64,000 nt of DNA from Herbaspirillum sp. WKF16 (GCF_028993615.1 NZ_CP118632.1:2790001-2854000); one strand, 5' to 3'. Counted from the first letter of the stretch, positions 54,006 to 63,143 are shown. Translations and numbers: made by a program. Notes: generated by a model from the letters alone, not told the origin.

Positions 54006-54715
54006 GCGCCTTCCTTGGCCGGCGGCGGCTCGATCTGGCTGGCCATCGGCGTGTGGGTGCGGATCAGCATGATGCTCATGTCGCTGAACTCCTGGTCGGC
54101 GCAGTCGGCCAGGCGGCCGTGCCATTCGGCGTCGCCGCGCGTGAGGTTCTCCCACACTTCGGTCGGATGGTCGGGAGCCACGCCCTGCTGCAACAAATAG
54201 GCCGCAATGTGGCGCGGCATGAAGGAGCGCGCGGCATCCCACGGGCAGGGGATGACGATGGCGTTGCGGCCGTCGTTCAGGACATGCACCAGGTGGCGCT
54301 TGAAGGGTTCCAGGTCGCCGCGGCGATGGAAGGTGATGAAGGTGGTCTCGTCGAAGCACACCCGCGCGCGCGAGGCCAGGATCTGCGCCGATGAAATCCC
54401 CGGCAGGGTCTCCACCCGATGGCCGCAGGCGCGCTCGACGCGCTCCAGGTACTGGAAGCCGCTGAAGTGGATGTCGCCCATGAAGACCACCACGCAGCGC
54501 TTGCCGGCATGGTGCATGGCGGCCACCTGGTCGAGCTGGGCCACCTGGTCGCGGTAGCCCATCAGCACCACTTCGGCGCTGGGCGGGATCAGCTCCTTCA
54601 CCACGTCCACCACGGCGTTGAAGCCGGCCACCACGTCGGCGTTGCGGATCAGCTCCGCGCCGCGCAGGGTCAGGTAAGAGTGGTCGCCGGGGCCGGCGCC
54701 GATGCAGATGATCAT
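54002..54715 (-). CDS. cbiE: cobalt-precorrin-7 C5-methyltransferase CbiE (no CbiT part)
   Basis: 237 residues: [80 protein letters not shown]. These are CbiE/CobL-N blocks. CobL would continue with a CbiT domain (C15 methylation and decarboxylation), but the gene stops after CbiE. No cbiT is found in the window. ATGA overlap with cbiX/cobH. Confidence 0.9.
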   Translation of the reverse strand: MIICIGAGPGDHSYLTLRGAELIRNADVVAGFNAVVDVVKELIPPSAEVVLMGYRDQVAQLDQVAAMHHAGKRCVVVFMGDIHFSGFQYLERVERACGHRVETLPGISSAQILASRARVCFDETTFITFHRRGDLEPFKRHLVHVLNDGRNAIVIPCPWDAARSFMPRHIAAYLLQQGVAPDHPTEVWENLTRGDAEWHGRLADCADQEFSDMSIMLIRTHTPMASQIEPPPAKEGA

Positions 54716-54736
54716 GTTGCGTTCTTCCTTGTTGGT

Positions 54737-56710
54737 TCAGCGCGCGCCCAGTTGCGCGCGCACCGTCAACGCCAGGGCGTCGCCGGTCAGTTGTTCCAGG
54801 GTCAGGCAAGGCGCGCCCAGCGCCTGGGCCAATTGCGCCGCGCGGCCCAGGCGGATGTAGCCGGTCTCGGTGTCCAGCACCAGCGCCGGCGTGCCGCGCG
54901 CGGCCAGAAGTTCGGCCGCGGCCAGGGTCTGCCGCCAGGGGTCGGATTCATCGCCGGGCAGGCCGACGTTGGCGCGGCCGTCCGACAGGATCACCAACAG
55001 CGGCGGCGCCTCCTGCTGCGCCGACTTCTCCAGCAAGCGCAACGCCAGCTGCAGAGCGTGCGGCAACGGCGTGCGCCCGCCGGTGGGCAGCTCGCGCAGG
55101 CCCTGCTCGGCGAGGTCGACGCTGCGCGTGGGTTCCAGCAGCAACTCGGCCGATTCGCCACGGAAGGCGATCACGGCCAGTTGGTCGCGCCGCTGGTAGG
55201 CGTCGGTCAGCAGCGCCAGCACCGCGCCCTTGACCGCTTCCATGCGGCGCTGCGCGGCCATGGAGCCGGAGGCGTCGACCACGAACACGATCAGGTTGGC
55301 GCTCTTTCCGCTGCGCACCTGGCGATGCAGGTCGGCCGGGGTGACGCGGATGGCGCCGCCCTGCGGCGCATCCTCGGCCAGCGCGCCGCGCACGGCGGCG
55401 CTGCGCAAGGTGGCGCCTACCGCCAGGCGGTCGGGATTGGCGTCCGGCACGGCGCGCAGGGCGCTGCCCCGCTTGGCGTCCTGCACGGCGCTGCGGCGGC
55501 CGGCGGCGGCCTGGGCCGGCGCCGGTGACGCCGGCATCGCCTCGACGCTGATCTTGCGCGCGGCGCCGGCGGCGGCAACGGCGAAGGTGCGTTCGCCGCC
55601 CTCGCCCTGGTCTTCGCCCTGCTCCGCTTCGTCGCGGGCATCGTCCGTCTCGGGTCGACCGCTTTCGCCGTCGTCCCGCTGCCGATCCGGTTGGTCCGGC
55701 GCGCGCGCCTGCTCGACCAGCTCGTCCAGCTTGTCCTGGTCCATGCCGGCCTGCTCGAAGGGCTTGCGGCGGCGGCGGTGCGGCAGCGCCAGTTGCGCCG
55801 CGGCCTTCACGTCGTCGGGCGTGACGCGGGATCGCTCTTGCAGCGCGGCGATGGCGCGCGCGGTCTTGTGCATGACGATGTCGGCGCGCAGGCTGGCGAC
55901 TTCGAATTCGCAACACAGGTGGCTGATCAGCTCCAGCATGGCGTCGTCCAGCGCCACCTGCGGCAGCAGGCGCTGGGCCTGCGCCACCTGCGCGCGCAGC
56001 GCGTCCTGCTGTTCCTGCCAGTGCGCGGCGAAGGCGGCCGGATCGGCTTCGTAGGCGATGCGCCGGCGCACCACGTCGGCGCGCACGGCCTTGTCCCGCG
56101 GCGCGGCCACTTCCACCATCAGGCCGAAGCGGTCCAGCAACTGCGGGCGCAGGTCGCCCTCTTCCAGGTTCATGGTGCCCACCAGCGTGAAGCGCGCCGG
56201 GTGCGACATCGACAGGCCTTCGCGCTGCACCGCGTTCACGCCCATGGCGGCCACGTCCAGCAGCACGTCGACCAGGTGGTCGGCCAGCAGGTTGACTTCA
56301 TCGATGTAGAGGATGCCGCGATGCGCCGCCGCCAGCAGGCCCGGCTGGAAGGCGCGCTGCGCCCCCTGCAAGGCCTTCTGCAGGTCCAGCGCGCCCAGCA
56401 CGCGGTCTTCGGTGGCGCCCAGCGGCAGCGTCACGAACGGCACCTCGCCGTCGAGCGCGCCGCCCTGGCCGGCCTGGCAGACTTCGCAGGCGGCAGCCGG
56501 CTGGCCCGGCGCGCAGTTGAAGGCGCAACCGGGCACGCGGGCGATGCCCGGCAGCACCTGCGTCAGGCCGCGCGCGGCGGTGCTCTTCGCCGTTCCCTTG
56601 TCGCCGCGGATCAGCACGCCGCCGATGCCGGGATCGACCGCGCACAGCAGCAGCGCCTGCTTCAACAGCGGCTGGCCGACGATGGCGGCGAACGGATAGA
56701 CGGCGCTCAT
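54737..56710 (-). CDS. chlID: ChlI-ChlD fusion, AAA+/VWA subunits of a CobN-type cobaltochelatase
   Basis: 657 residues from the ATG at 56710. N-terminal AAA+ ATPase: [20 protein letters not shown], Walker [16 protein letters not shown], Walker [17 protein letters not shown], and [20 protein letters not shown]. An acidic Pro/Asp/Glu linker (~residues 345-380) is followed by a VWA domain with [25 protein letters not shown] and [16 protein letters not shown]. In cobalamin operons without cobST this pair serves CobN. ATGA overlap with cobN. Confidence 0.94.
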   Translation of the reverse strand: MSAVYPFAAIVGQPLLKQALLLCAVDPGIGGVLIRGDKGTAKSTAARGLTQVLPGIARVPGCAFNCAPGQPAAACEVCQAGQGGALDGEVPFVTLPLGATEDRVLGALDLQKALQGAQRAFQPGLLAAAHRGILYIDEVNLLADHLVDVLLDVAAMGVNAVQREGLSMSHPARFTLVGTMNLEEGDLRPQLLDRFGLMVEVAAPRDKAVRADVVRRRIAYEADPAAFAAHWQEQQDALRAQVAQAQRLLPQVALDDAMLELISHLCCEFEVASLRADIVMHKTARAIAALQERSRVTPDDVKAAAQLALPHRRRRKPFEQAGMDQDKLDELVEQARAPDQPDRQRDDGESGRPETDDARDEAEQGEDQGEGGERTFAVAAAGAARKISVEAMPASPAPAQAAAGRRSAVQDAKRGSALRAVPDANPDRLAVGATLRSAAVRGALAEDAPQGGAIRVTPADLHRQVRSGKSANLIVFVVDASGSMAAQRRMEAVKGAVLALLTDAYQRRDQLAVIAFRGESAELLLEPTRSVDLAEQGLRELPTGGRTPLPHALQLALRLLEKSAQQEAPPLLVILSDGRANVGLPGDESDPWRQTLAAAELLAARGTPALVLDTETGYIRLGRAAQLAQALGAPCLTLEQLTGDALALTVRAQLGAR

Positions 56711-59700
56711 GGCAGATCCTTGGCGTGCTCGCTGCCGCGCACGGTTTCGCCGCGCGCCTCCAGCAGCGTCTCGCTGTGCAGGTAGAGCTGGCGCAGCTGC
56801 TCCAGGGTCTGCTCGTCGGGCTTTTCCCACATGCCGCGCCCGGCCGCTTCCAGCAGCCGCTCGGCGATGGCGTTCTGGGCCCAGGGGTTGGCCTCTTCCA
56901 GGAACTCGCGCATGGCCGGGTCGAAGCCGTAGCTCTCGGCCAGTTGCTGGTACATCCAGTCGTCCAGCACCTGGGCGGTGGCGTCGTAGCCGAACAGGTA
57001 GTCGACGGTGGCCGTCAGTTCCAGCCCGCCCTTGTAGCCGTGGCGGCGGATGCCGGAGAGCCACTTGGGGTTGACCACGCGCGAGCGGAACACGCGCAGC
57101 GTCTCTTCCTTGAGGTCGCGCACCGCCGCGCGCGAGGGGTCGTGGCTGTCGCCGAAGTAGTGGCGCGGCTGCTGGCCGGACAAGGCGCGGATGGTGGCGA
57201 TCATGCCGCCGTGGTATTGCATGTAGTCGTCGCTGTCGAAGATGTCGTGCTCGCGGTTGTCCTGGTTGTGCAGCGCCACCTGCACGCCGGACAGCCGCTG
57301 GCGGAAGGCGTCGCGCTGGTCGGCGCCCTGCACCTTGCGGCCGTAGGCGTAGCCGCCCCAGTTGATGTAGGCCTCGGCGAAATCGGCCTGGTCCTGCCAG
57401 TTCTTTTCCTGGATCAGGGGCAGGACGCCGGCGCCGTAGCTGCCAGGCTTGGCGCCGAAGACGCGATACGAGGCCTGCGCCGTGGCCTCGGCCTGGCCCA
57501 GCCCGCCGGCCATGGCCTGCGCGACTTCTTCCAGGTAGTGCTTGCGCACGAAGTTCATGTCCGGCGGCTCGTCGGCGGCGATGGCCAGCTGCACGGCGTC
57601 GTCGATCAGGTCGATCAGCTGCGGGAAGGCGTCGCGGAAGAAGCCGCTGATGCGGGTGGTGACGTCGATGCGCGGGCGCTGCAGTTCATCCAACGGCACC
57701 AGCTCGACCCCCGCCACCTGGCGGTTGCCGGCGCGCCAGACCGGGCGCGCGCCCATCAGCGACAGGATCTGGGCGACGTCGTCGCCGTGGGTGCGCATGG
57801 CGCTGGTGCCCCAGATGCTGATGGCCACGCTGTCCGGGTAGCTGCCGGCTTCGCGCCGGTGCCGCTCCAGCACTTCGCGCGCCAGCTGCTGGCCGACGCG
57901 CCAGGCCGATTGCGAAGGCACGCTGCGCGGATCGACCGAATAGAAATTGCGCCCGGTCGGCAGGATGTGCGCCATGCCGCGCGTGGGCGAGCCGCTGGGG
58001 CCGGCCGGGATGTAGCCGCCGGACAGGCCCTTCAGCAGGTTGCCGACCTCGTCGCCGGTGCGGCGCAGGCGCGGCACCAGCTGGGCGCAGGCGAAGGACA
58101 GCACGCGGCGCAGGTCGTTGTAGTCGGAGGCGGGTTTCGCCAACGCCGGTTTCGGCGCGGCCGCCGGCTTCAGCAGCGCCGGACGCGCCATCGCGCGCAT
58201 GCCGCCCAATACGCTGCCGGAGGCTTTCGCGGCGGCCGGCTGCAGGCGCGGCTGGTCGTCGGCCGGGGCCTCTTCCAGCGCGGCGAAGACGCGCTTGAGC
58301 ACGCCGTCGACGGCCGCCTCGTCGAAGGCGGCGTCCTGCAGCGACTGCATCAGCGTCACGCACAAGGCGTCGATGGCTTCGATGGCGTCGGCGCGGGTAA
58401 CCACCGCGCGGCCGGCGCAGCGGGCCAGCGCATCGTTGATGTTGAGGCGCCGGCCCTTGTTCTCCAGCAGCATGTCCAGCGACAGGCCGAACAGCGCCGC
58501 GACCTCTTCCTGCAAGCCCGGCAAGTCCTGGTTGGGCAGGCGCGTCAGGGCCACCAGCATGTCGGGCATCTGCTGCGGGTCGGGCTCGCGCCCGAGGATG
58601 TGCAGGCCGTCGCGGATCTGCGCCGCGCCCAGCTCGCACAGGTAGCCGTCGAGATCCTCGATCAGGTGGGCCACGCCGGCGCCGTCGAGTTCTGTCAGCG
58701 CGTGCGGCAGTTCGCCGTCCTGATGGTGATGGTGTTCATGTCCGTGGTCATGGCCGTGGTCATGATGGTGATGGCCATGCGCATGGTGGTGGTCGTGATG
58801 GCCGTGATCGTGGCCGTGGTCATGATCATGGTCGTGATGCAGCAGCTTGAACTGCAGGTCGGTGTCCAGGTTGGTCTGGCGCACCAGCTCCCAGATCTGC
58901 TGCTGCAGCAGCGGCAGCTTGGACGGATCCAGCACCTCGACCTGGTAGTACTCGTCCACCAGCTGCGTCAGCTGGGCCAGCGCGCCGTAGCTGTCGGCGG
59001 TGGTCATCGGCGGCGTCAGGTGGTCGACCACCACGGCGTGGGCGCGGCGCTTGGCCTGCGAGCCCTCGCCCGGGTCGTTGATGATGAAGGGGTAGAACAG
59101 CGGCACGTCGCCCAGCAGCGCGTCGGGGAAGCACTCCTCCGACAGGCCCACGCCCTTGCCCGGCAACCACTCCAGCGTGCCGTGCTTGCCCACGTGGACG
59201 ATGGCGTCGGCGCCCCACTCCTCGTCCAGCCAGCGGTACAGCGCGTAGTAGTGGTGTGTGGGCGGCAGGTCGGGCTGGTGGTAGATGGCGTCCGGATCCA
59301 TGCCGTAGCCGCGCGGCGGCTGCAGCGCGACGAAGGCGTTGCCCAACGCCAGGCCGGCGATCACGAGATGTTTCTCGTGCACATAGGCCTGGCCCGGCGC
59401 CTCGCCCCACTGGCGCTGCATCTTCGCCTGCAGCGCGGCCGGCAAGGCGGCGAACCACTGCGCGTAGCGCGCCGCCGGGATGCGCGCGGCGGCGCGGCGC
59501 AGCTGGTCGTCGGAGAGGATGATGTCGTCGTAGGAGCAGCGGTCCACCAGCTCGTGGATCAGCTGCGTGCCGCTCTCGGGCAGTTCGCCGATGCGGTAGC
59601 CGTCCGCGGCCAGCGCGCGCAACACGTTCATCAGCGAGGCCGGCGCGTCCAGGCCGACGGCGTTGCCGATCTGCGAAGCCTTGCTGTTGGAGTTGGTGAA

Positions 59701-60858
59701 GATGAAGGCGATGCGCTTGTCGGCGTTGGGTTTCCTGCGCAGGCGCACGAAGCGCTCGGCCAGCCCGGCGATGCGGCGCACGCGGTCCGGCGGCGCTTGG
59801 TATTCGACGGCGCCGGAGTCGGTGGCCAGCTTGAAGGACAGCGGCACGCCGATGATGCGGCCGTCGAACTCGGGCAGCACCACGTTCATGGCGGCGTCCA
59901 GCGGATTCATGCCGCGCGTGGACTGCTCCCACTGGGCCCGGGTCATGCCGCTGGTCATGGCCTGCAGCACCGGCAGGCCCAGCCGTTCCAGCACCGACAC
60001 CGACCAGCCGGCCGGCGTGACGCCCCCGGCGGTGATCTCGCCCATGGCGAAGGAGGTGGTGTTGATCAGCAGGTCCACATGCGGCGCGGCGCCATCGGCG
60101 CCGCCGAAGTAGCGCAGCGCCGGCGGCAGTTCCTCGCGCCCGGCATTCGAGGCGCGCAACGACGAGGTGAACACCGGCAGCACGTCCATGCCACGCGCCT
60201 CCAGCGCCGCCGCCAGGGCCTCGACGAAGCGGGTGTTGCCCGACAGCCAGTGCGCGCGATAGAACACGATGCCCACTGCGGGCTTGCCGGCCGGCGCCCG
60301 GGCCCGCAGCGCCAGCCAGTCGTCCAGCGTGGCGCCCGGCTCCAGGTCGGGATGATGGATGCCGTGCTCGGGCAAGGCTTGCGCGGGTTCGTAGCCGTAG
60401 CCGCTCAAGAGCAGCCGGTCCGACAGGCAGCGCAGCAGTTGCGCCAGGTTGACGCTGCCGCCGCCGTTGAAATAGGCCAGCGCCTGCTGCTGGACATCGG
60501 CCGGCGCGGTCGAGGCGGCGGCCAGCTCGGCGTCGGGTTCGCCGGCGCCGGACAGCACGATCAGGTGACGTCCCTCGGCGCGCACGGTGCGCAGCAGCTC
60601 GGGGAAGCCGGCCACCGCGCCCAGGTTGCCCAGCACCCGCAGCACGATCACGCCGGCGCCGGCGAGCTCGCCGCGCAGCAGGCCGGCCAGGGTGCGGCGC
60701 GGATTGCCGTCGTCGTCGGTATCGCCCTGCAGGCGCTGCAGGTCATGACCGGCCACGGCCGGGAAGTCGTCGGGAAGCTGGGCGCGCGCGCTGGCCAGCA
60801 TGGACAGGTCGGTAGGCGCGTGCGTGAGCAGCGCGATGCGGGCCGAGGCATCAGGCAT
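56707..60858 (-). CDS. cobN: cobaltochelatase large subunit CobN with His-rich insert
   Basis: 1383 residues. Inserts cobalt into hydrogenobyrinic a,c-diamide with ATPase partners. CobN blocks: YHQPDLPPTHHYYALYRWLD, VGKHGTLEWLPGKGVGLSEE, NLLKGLSGGYIPAGPSGSPT, LPTGRNFYSVDPRSVPSQSA, YPDSVAISIWGTSAMRTHGD and EANPWAQNAIAERLLEAAGR. A ~40-residue insert near residues 670-712 has about 25 His with Asp and Gly, likely a metal store. The gene overlaps its neighbours on both sides. Confidence 0.96.
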   Translation of the reverse strand: MPDASARIALLTHAPTDLSMLASARAQLPDDFPAVAGHDLQRLQGDTDDDGNPRRTLAGLLRGELAGAGVIVLRVLGNLGAVAGFPELLRTVRAEGRHLIVLSGAGEPDAELAAASTAPADVQQQALAYFNGGGSVNLAQLLRCLSDRLLLSGYGYEPAQALPEHGIHHPDLEPGATLDDWLALRARAPAGKPAVGIVFYRAHWLSGNTRFVEALAAALEARGMDVLPVFTSSLRASNAGREELPPALRYFGGADGAAPHVDLLINTTSFAMGEITAGGVTPAGWSVSVLERLGLPVLQAMTSGMTRAQWEQSTRGMNPLDAAMNVVLPEFDGRIIGVPLSFKLATDSGAVEYQAPPDRVRRIAGLAERFVRLRRKPNADKRIAFIFTNSNSKASQIGNAVGLDAPASLMNVLRALAADGYRIGELPESGTQLIHELVDRCSYDDIILSDDQLRRAAARIPAARYAQWFAALPAALQAKMQRQWGEAPGQAYVHEKHLVIAGLALGNAFVALQPPRGYGMDPDAIYHQPDLPPTHHYYALYRWLDEEWGADAIVHVGKHGTLEWLPGKGVGLSEECFPDALLGDVPLFYPFIINDPGEGSQAKRRAHAVVVDHLTPPMTTADSYGALAQLTQLVDEYYQVEVLDPSKLPLLQQQIWELVRQTNLDTDLQFKLLHHDHDHDHGHDHGHHDHHHAHGHHHHDHGHDHGHEHHHHQDGELPHALTELDGAGVAHLIEDLDGYLCELGAAQIRDGLHILGREPDPQQMPDMLVALTRLPNQDLPGLQEEVAALFGLSLDMLLENKGRRLNINDALARCAGRAVVTRADAIEAIDALCVTLMQSLQDAAFDEAAVDGVLKRVFAALEEAPADDQPRLQPAAAKASGSVLGGMRAMARPALLKPAAAPKPALAKPASDYNDLRRVLSFACAQLVPRLRRTGDEVGNLLKGLSGGYIPAGPSGSPTRGMAHILPTGRNFYSVDPRSVPSQSAWRVGQQLAREVLERHRREAGSYPDSVAISIWGTSAMRTHGDDVAQILSLMGARPVWRAGNRQVAGVELVPLDELQRPRIDVTTRISGFFRDAFPQLIDLIDDAVQLAIAADEPPDMNFVRKHYLEEVAQAMAGGLGQAEATAQASYRVFGAKPGSYGAGVLPLIQEKNWQDQADFAEAYINWGGYAYGRKVQGADQRDAFRQRLSGVQVALHNQDNREHDIFDSDDYMQYHGGMIATIRALSGQQPRHYFGDSHDPSRAAVRDLKEETLRVFRSRVVNPKWLSGIRRHGYKGGLELTATVDYLFGYDATAQVLDDWMYQQLAESYGFDPAMREFLEEANPWAQNAIAERLLEAAGRGMWEKPDEQTLEQLRQLYLHSETLLEARGETVRGSEHAKDLP

Positions 60859-61192
60859 CGGTGTTCTCCGGTTCGGGATTGACGTCGCCCGTGCCCAGGC
60901 GGTGGAAGATCAGGTCGCTGACTTCGCGCCCGCCTTCAAGGTGTTCGACCACCACGCGCTCGACGGCGCGGGCATCCTCGCAGCGGTACCACACGCCTTC
61001 CGGATACACCACCACCACCGGCGCCTGCGCCTTGCAAGCCACCATGCAATGGGTGCGGGTGCGCTTGACGCGCAGCTCGGGACGGGCATCGATCTGCTCG
61101 CCCAGTACGGCGAACATGGACTCGGCCAGCACGCCGTTCTCGGTGCAGCGCGGGCCCACGCACATCAGCACGTGGCGGGTATGGGTTCTCAT
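60851..61192 (-). CDS. thioredoxin-like [2Fe-2S] ferredoxin domain protein
   Basis: 113 residues from the ATG at 61192. MCVGPRCTENGVLAE gives the first Cys pair and THCMVACKAQAPVVVVYPEG the second, the spacing of thioredoxin-fold 2Fe-2S ferredoxins. YPEGVWYRCEDARAVERVVV is the family's end. Such ferredoxins are common in cobalamin clusters, perhaps giving electrons for cobalt or ring reduction; that role is inferred. Overlaps cobN by 8 bases. Confidence 0.85.
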   Translation of the reverse strand: MRTHTRHVLMCVGPRCTENGVLAESMFAVLGEQIDARPELRVKRTRTHCMVACKAQAPVVVVYPEGVWYRCEDARAVERVVVEHLEGGREVSDLIFHRLGTGDVNPEPENTDA

Positions 61193-61257
61193 TGCGTCAA
61201 TCTTTAATAAAGGGGCTTGACCTGCTCTTGCTGCTTTCCTGCGCTGTTGCACCTGCC

Positions 61258-61352
61258 GTCAACGTCGCTGGGCCCCTGCTTTCGCAGGGACGACCGGTAG
61301 CCTGTCACCCGATCTCCGTCGCCCCTGCGAAAGCAGGGGGCCAGTGTCGTTC
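61258..61352. repeat. pair of REP-like palindromes in the cobalamin operon
   Basis: GGGCCCCTGCTTTCGCAGGG and, inverted 30 bases on, CCCCTGCGAAAGCAGGGG with flanks AACGTCGCT and CCAGTGTCGTT. Nearly the same as the pair at 48767-48860. Lies in the 263-base gap between cbtA and the ferredoxin gene. Confidence 0.8.
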
Positions 61353-61395
61353 AGCGCCATCAGGGCCTGCCGCAGCCATGCGCTCTCAAATGCGT

Positions 61396-61432
61396 TGCGG
61401 CGGCAGGAGCCACCAGGCCCCTTGCCGCCGCA
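61396..61432. repeat. 10-bp inverted repeat after cbtA
   Basis: TGCGGCGGCA and TGCCGCCGCA are exact complements 17 bases apart, 24 bases downstream of the cbtA stop. A stable hairpin in the operon transcript without a T run, so perhaps an RNA-processing or stability element rather than a terminator. Confidence 0.5.
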
Positions 61433-61455
61433 TCCGATGCAGCCGCCGGCTCGCT

Positions 61456-62181
61456 TCAGCCGAACCTGCGGTAGAAGAATCCGGTCAGCCCGCCCAGCGC
61501 CAGCCAGAACACGGCGTTGGCGATGGCGGTGGCGTGGATGAAGGCCTGCGCCAGTTCTTCCGGCGCGACGCCGCCGTGCGTTTCCGGCTGCGGCGCGCCG
61601 ATCACGTGCGGCACCACCAGCACCAGCGCGCCGAGCAACTTCCATGGCCAGGCGCGTGCATAGACGATGGCGCCCAGGCCGACGGCGGTCATGCCGGCGG
61701 TCATCACCCACCACAGCTGGCGCGCATGCAGGGGCGCTGCCAGCGTGCCCGGCACTTCCGGCGGCAGCCCCAGGGAAGGCGCGACGAAGAACACCAGGTA
61801 GCCGGCCAGGCCCCACAGCAGGCCGCTGCGCCAGCCGACCTGGCGGCCGCTGACGGCGATTGCCGCCACCAGCATCAGGGCAAAGCCGATCGCCATGCTG
61901 ACATTGGCCAGCACGGTGTAGCCGGTGCGCTCGGCGCCGTCGGCAGGCTCCCATTCGTCGGCGTCATGGCCGTGCTCATGCTCGTGGCCGGCCGCTGCCG
62001 CCGGGGCTGCTGCGTCATGCTGGTGCGCGTGCTCGGCGGCCTCGCCGGCCTTTTCGTACTCCTCGGCCTTGAGGATGATCTTTTCCACCTGCAGTTGCTG
62101 CACGCCCGAAAGCAGGATGCCCGACAGCGCGCCGGCAATGACCACGGCCGACGCCATGCGCCGGAAAATCGTCCAGTTCAT
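61456..62181 (-). CDS. cbtA: CbtA family cobalt transporter membrane protein
   Basis: 241 residues with five predicted helices: FRRMASAVVIAGALSGILLS at the N-terminus, then MAIGFALMLVAAIAVSG, LLWGLAGYLVFFVAPSLGLP, MTAGMTAVGLGAIVYARAW and a C-terminal pair. A His-rich loop (HAHQHD...HEHEHGHD) at residues ~51-72 could bind cobalt. CbtAB are proposed B12-regulated cobalt transporters. It follows cbtB by 9 bases and the riboswitch controls both. Confidence 0.93.
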   Translation of the reverse strand: MNWTIFRRMASAVVIAGALSGILLSGVQQLQVEKIILKAEEYEKAGEAAEHAHQHDAAAPAAAAGHEHEHGHDADEWEPADGAERTGYTVLANVSMAIGFALMLVAAIAVSGRQVGWRSGLLWGLAGYLVFFVAPSLGLPPEVPGTLAAPLHARQLWWVMTAGMTAVGLGAIVYARAWPWKLLGALVLVVPHVIGAPQPETHGGVAPEELAQAFIHATAIANAVFWLALGGLTGFFYRRFG

Positions 62182-62190
62182 GCGCGGTCC

Positions 62191-62397
62191 TCAGTGGCAG
62201 GGGAAGCCGGCCGAGTGGCGGCCGTCGTGGGCGGCGTTGTGCAGCTCGACCTTGGAGGCGAAGCCGGCGCCGTAGATCAGCGCCGCACCCAGGGCGAAAG
62301 CCAGCAGCGAAGGGGCGATGCGGTCGCGCAGGACATTGCCGCCGGCCTGCGCGTGATCGAGGGTGCTGCTCGGATTGATGCCGGATGTGCTGGCCAT
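62191..62397 (-). CDS. cbtB: CbtB family protein
   Basis: 68 residues, one transmembrane helix (IAPSLLAFALGAALIYGAGF) and the typical His-containing end VELHNAAHDGRHSAGFPCH. SD GGGAAGAAGA before the ATG at 62397. First gene behind the cobalamin riboswitch. Small partner of CbtA in cobalt uptake. Confidence 0.93.
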   Translation of the reverse strand: MASTSGINPSSTLDHAQAGGNVLRDRIAPSLLAFALGAALIYGAGFASKVELHNAAHDGRHSAGFPCH

Positions 62398-62556
62398 GTT
62401 CTTCTTCCCTAGTCTGGATGGGTGAAGCGAAAGGCCGACGGCGAAGGCGCCCATGTCCCGGTGCGCCGTCCATGCGGGGCGGCTGGGTGGATGTCACCGG
62501 GATAAGGGAAGCTGTCCGTACGATCGCCCTCCGCGATGCAATTCAGAATTCGCTTC

Positions 62557-62745
62557 GGGCCGGTCTCCGGGCTCGCGGGATGAAGCCTGGGGCTTCGCGG
62601 ACAAGCGCCTTCCCATGCGTGGGCACAGTGGCGTGCTGCGTGTCCTTCCTCGCTTACCGTTGCGGGGGCAGCGCCGGAATGGGCCGCCGCGTTCGGGCGG
62701 GCCGCACCGGCTTCCCGTTTCAATCCCTGGCGCGGCTGCGCGCGG
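62557..62745 (-). promoter_or_regulatory. cobalamin riboswitch
   Basis: On the minus strand the conserved blocks occur in order: GGGAAGCCGGTG (P3 side), GCTGCCCCCGCAACGGTAAG (core), GCCACTG (B12 box), TGGGAAGGC, GTCCGCGAAGCC and AGCCCGGAGACCGGCC. This is the full adenosylcobalamin-class aptamer. The following ~160 bases up to cbtB contain further hairpins, such as CCCGGTG/CACCGGG, that could be the expression platform. High B12 should shut off the whole downstream operon. Confidence 0.95.
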
Positions 62746-62772
62746 GATACCAGAAGCAATGCTATGGCGCGC

Positions 62773-62801
62773 AGTATAAAGGGCGCGGGGTGTTGGGGCA
62801 A
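62773..62801 (-). promoter_or_regulatory. sigma70-type promoter of the cobalamin operon
   Basis: On the minus strand TTGCCC (62796-62801) and TATACT (62773-62778) with an exact 17-base spacer. Start of transcription is expected near 62766, about 20 bases before the riboswitch aptamer. Confidence 0.75.
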
Positions 62802-62864
62802 CCGCAGACGGGAGCGCAGGCGACGAAAGATTGCCGCAAGGACAACAAAAAGATTCCCGGCGGC

Positions 62865-63143
62865 CTACCGTCCGCGGCTGCGCTCATGCTTGCGCACCGA
62901 ACGCTGCTGCGCGGCCAGGCGGCGCGCATCGTCGTCGACGATGTCGCGGCCGATCTCGTTGTCGGAGGCGACTTCGCGCACCTCGGGCTGGTGCGCGCTG
63001 TTGATGCGACGGATTTCCTTGTCGATGGGGCCGCCCGGCTGCGGCGCGGCCGCGCCGGGGGCGACCGGCGTCAACTCGACCGAGCCTACGCCGGCGCCGA
63101 AGATCTGGGCGAAATCCGGGATGGGGGAAGCAGGATGGCGCAT
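62865..63143 (-). CDS. small hypothetical protein
   Basis: 92 residues: MRHPASPIPDFAQIFGAGVG..., with a Pro/Gly/Ala-rich first half and a charged second half (DNEIGRDIVDDDARRLAAQQ), ending in basic RKHERSRGR. SD AGAGGAG six bases before the ATG. No family recognised. Last of four small genes on this strand, and the cobalamin promoter lies just downstream. Confidence 0.6.
   Translation of the reverse strand: MRHPASPIPDFAQIFGAGVGSVELTPVAPGAAAPQPGGPIDKEIRRINSAHQPEVREVASDNEIGRDIVDDDARRLAAQQRSVRKHERSRGR

Noticed and set aside
58715..58852. Tandem CATGGTCATG-like DNA repeat
   Set aside because: The repetition comes from His/Asp/Gly codons inside cobN, in frame; it is a protein tract and not a separate repeat element or CRISPR.
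56725..60882. Plus-strand open frame of 1385 codons opposite cobN
   Set aside because: Its translation is a low-complexity Gln/Ala/Arg/Val mix with no motif, as expected from the antisense frame of a high-GC gene. cobN on the other strand is unmistakable.
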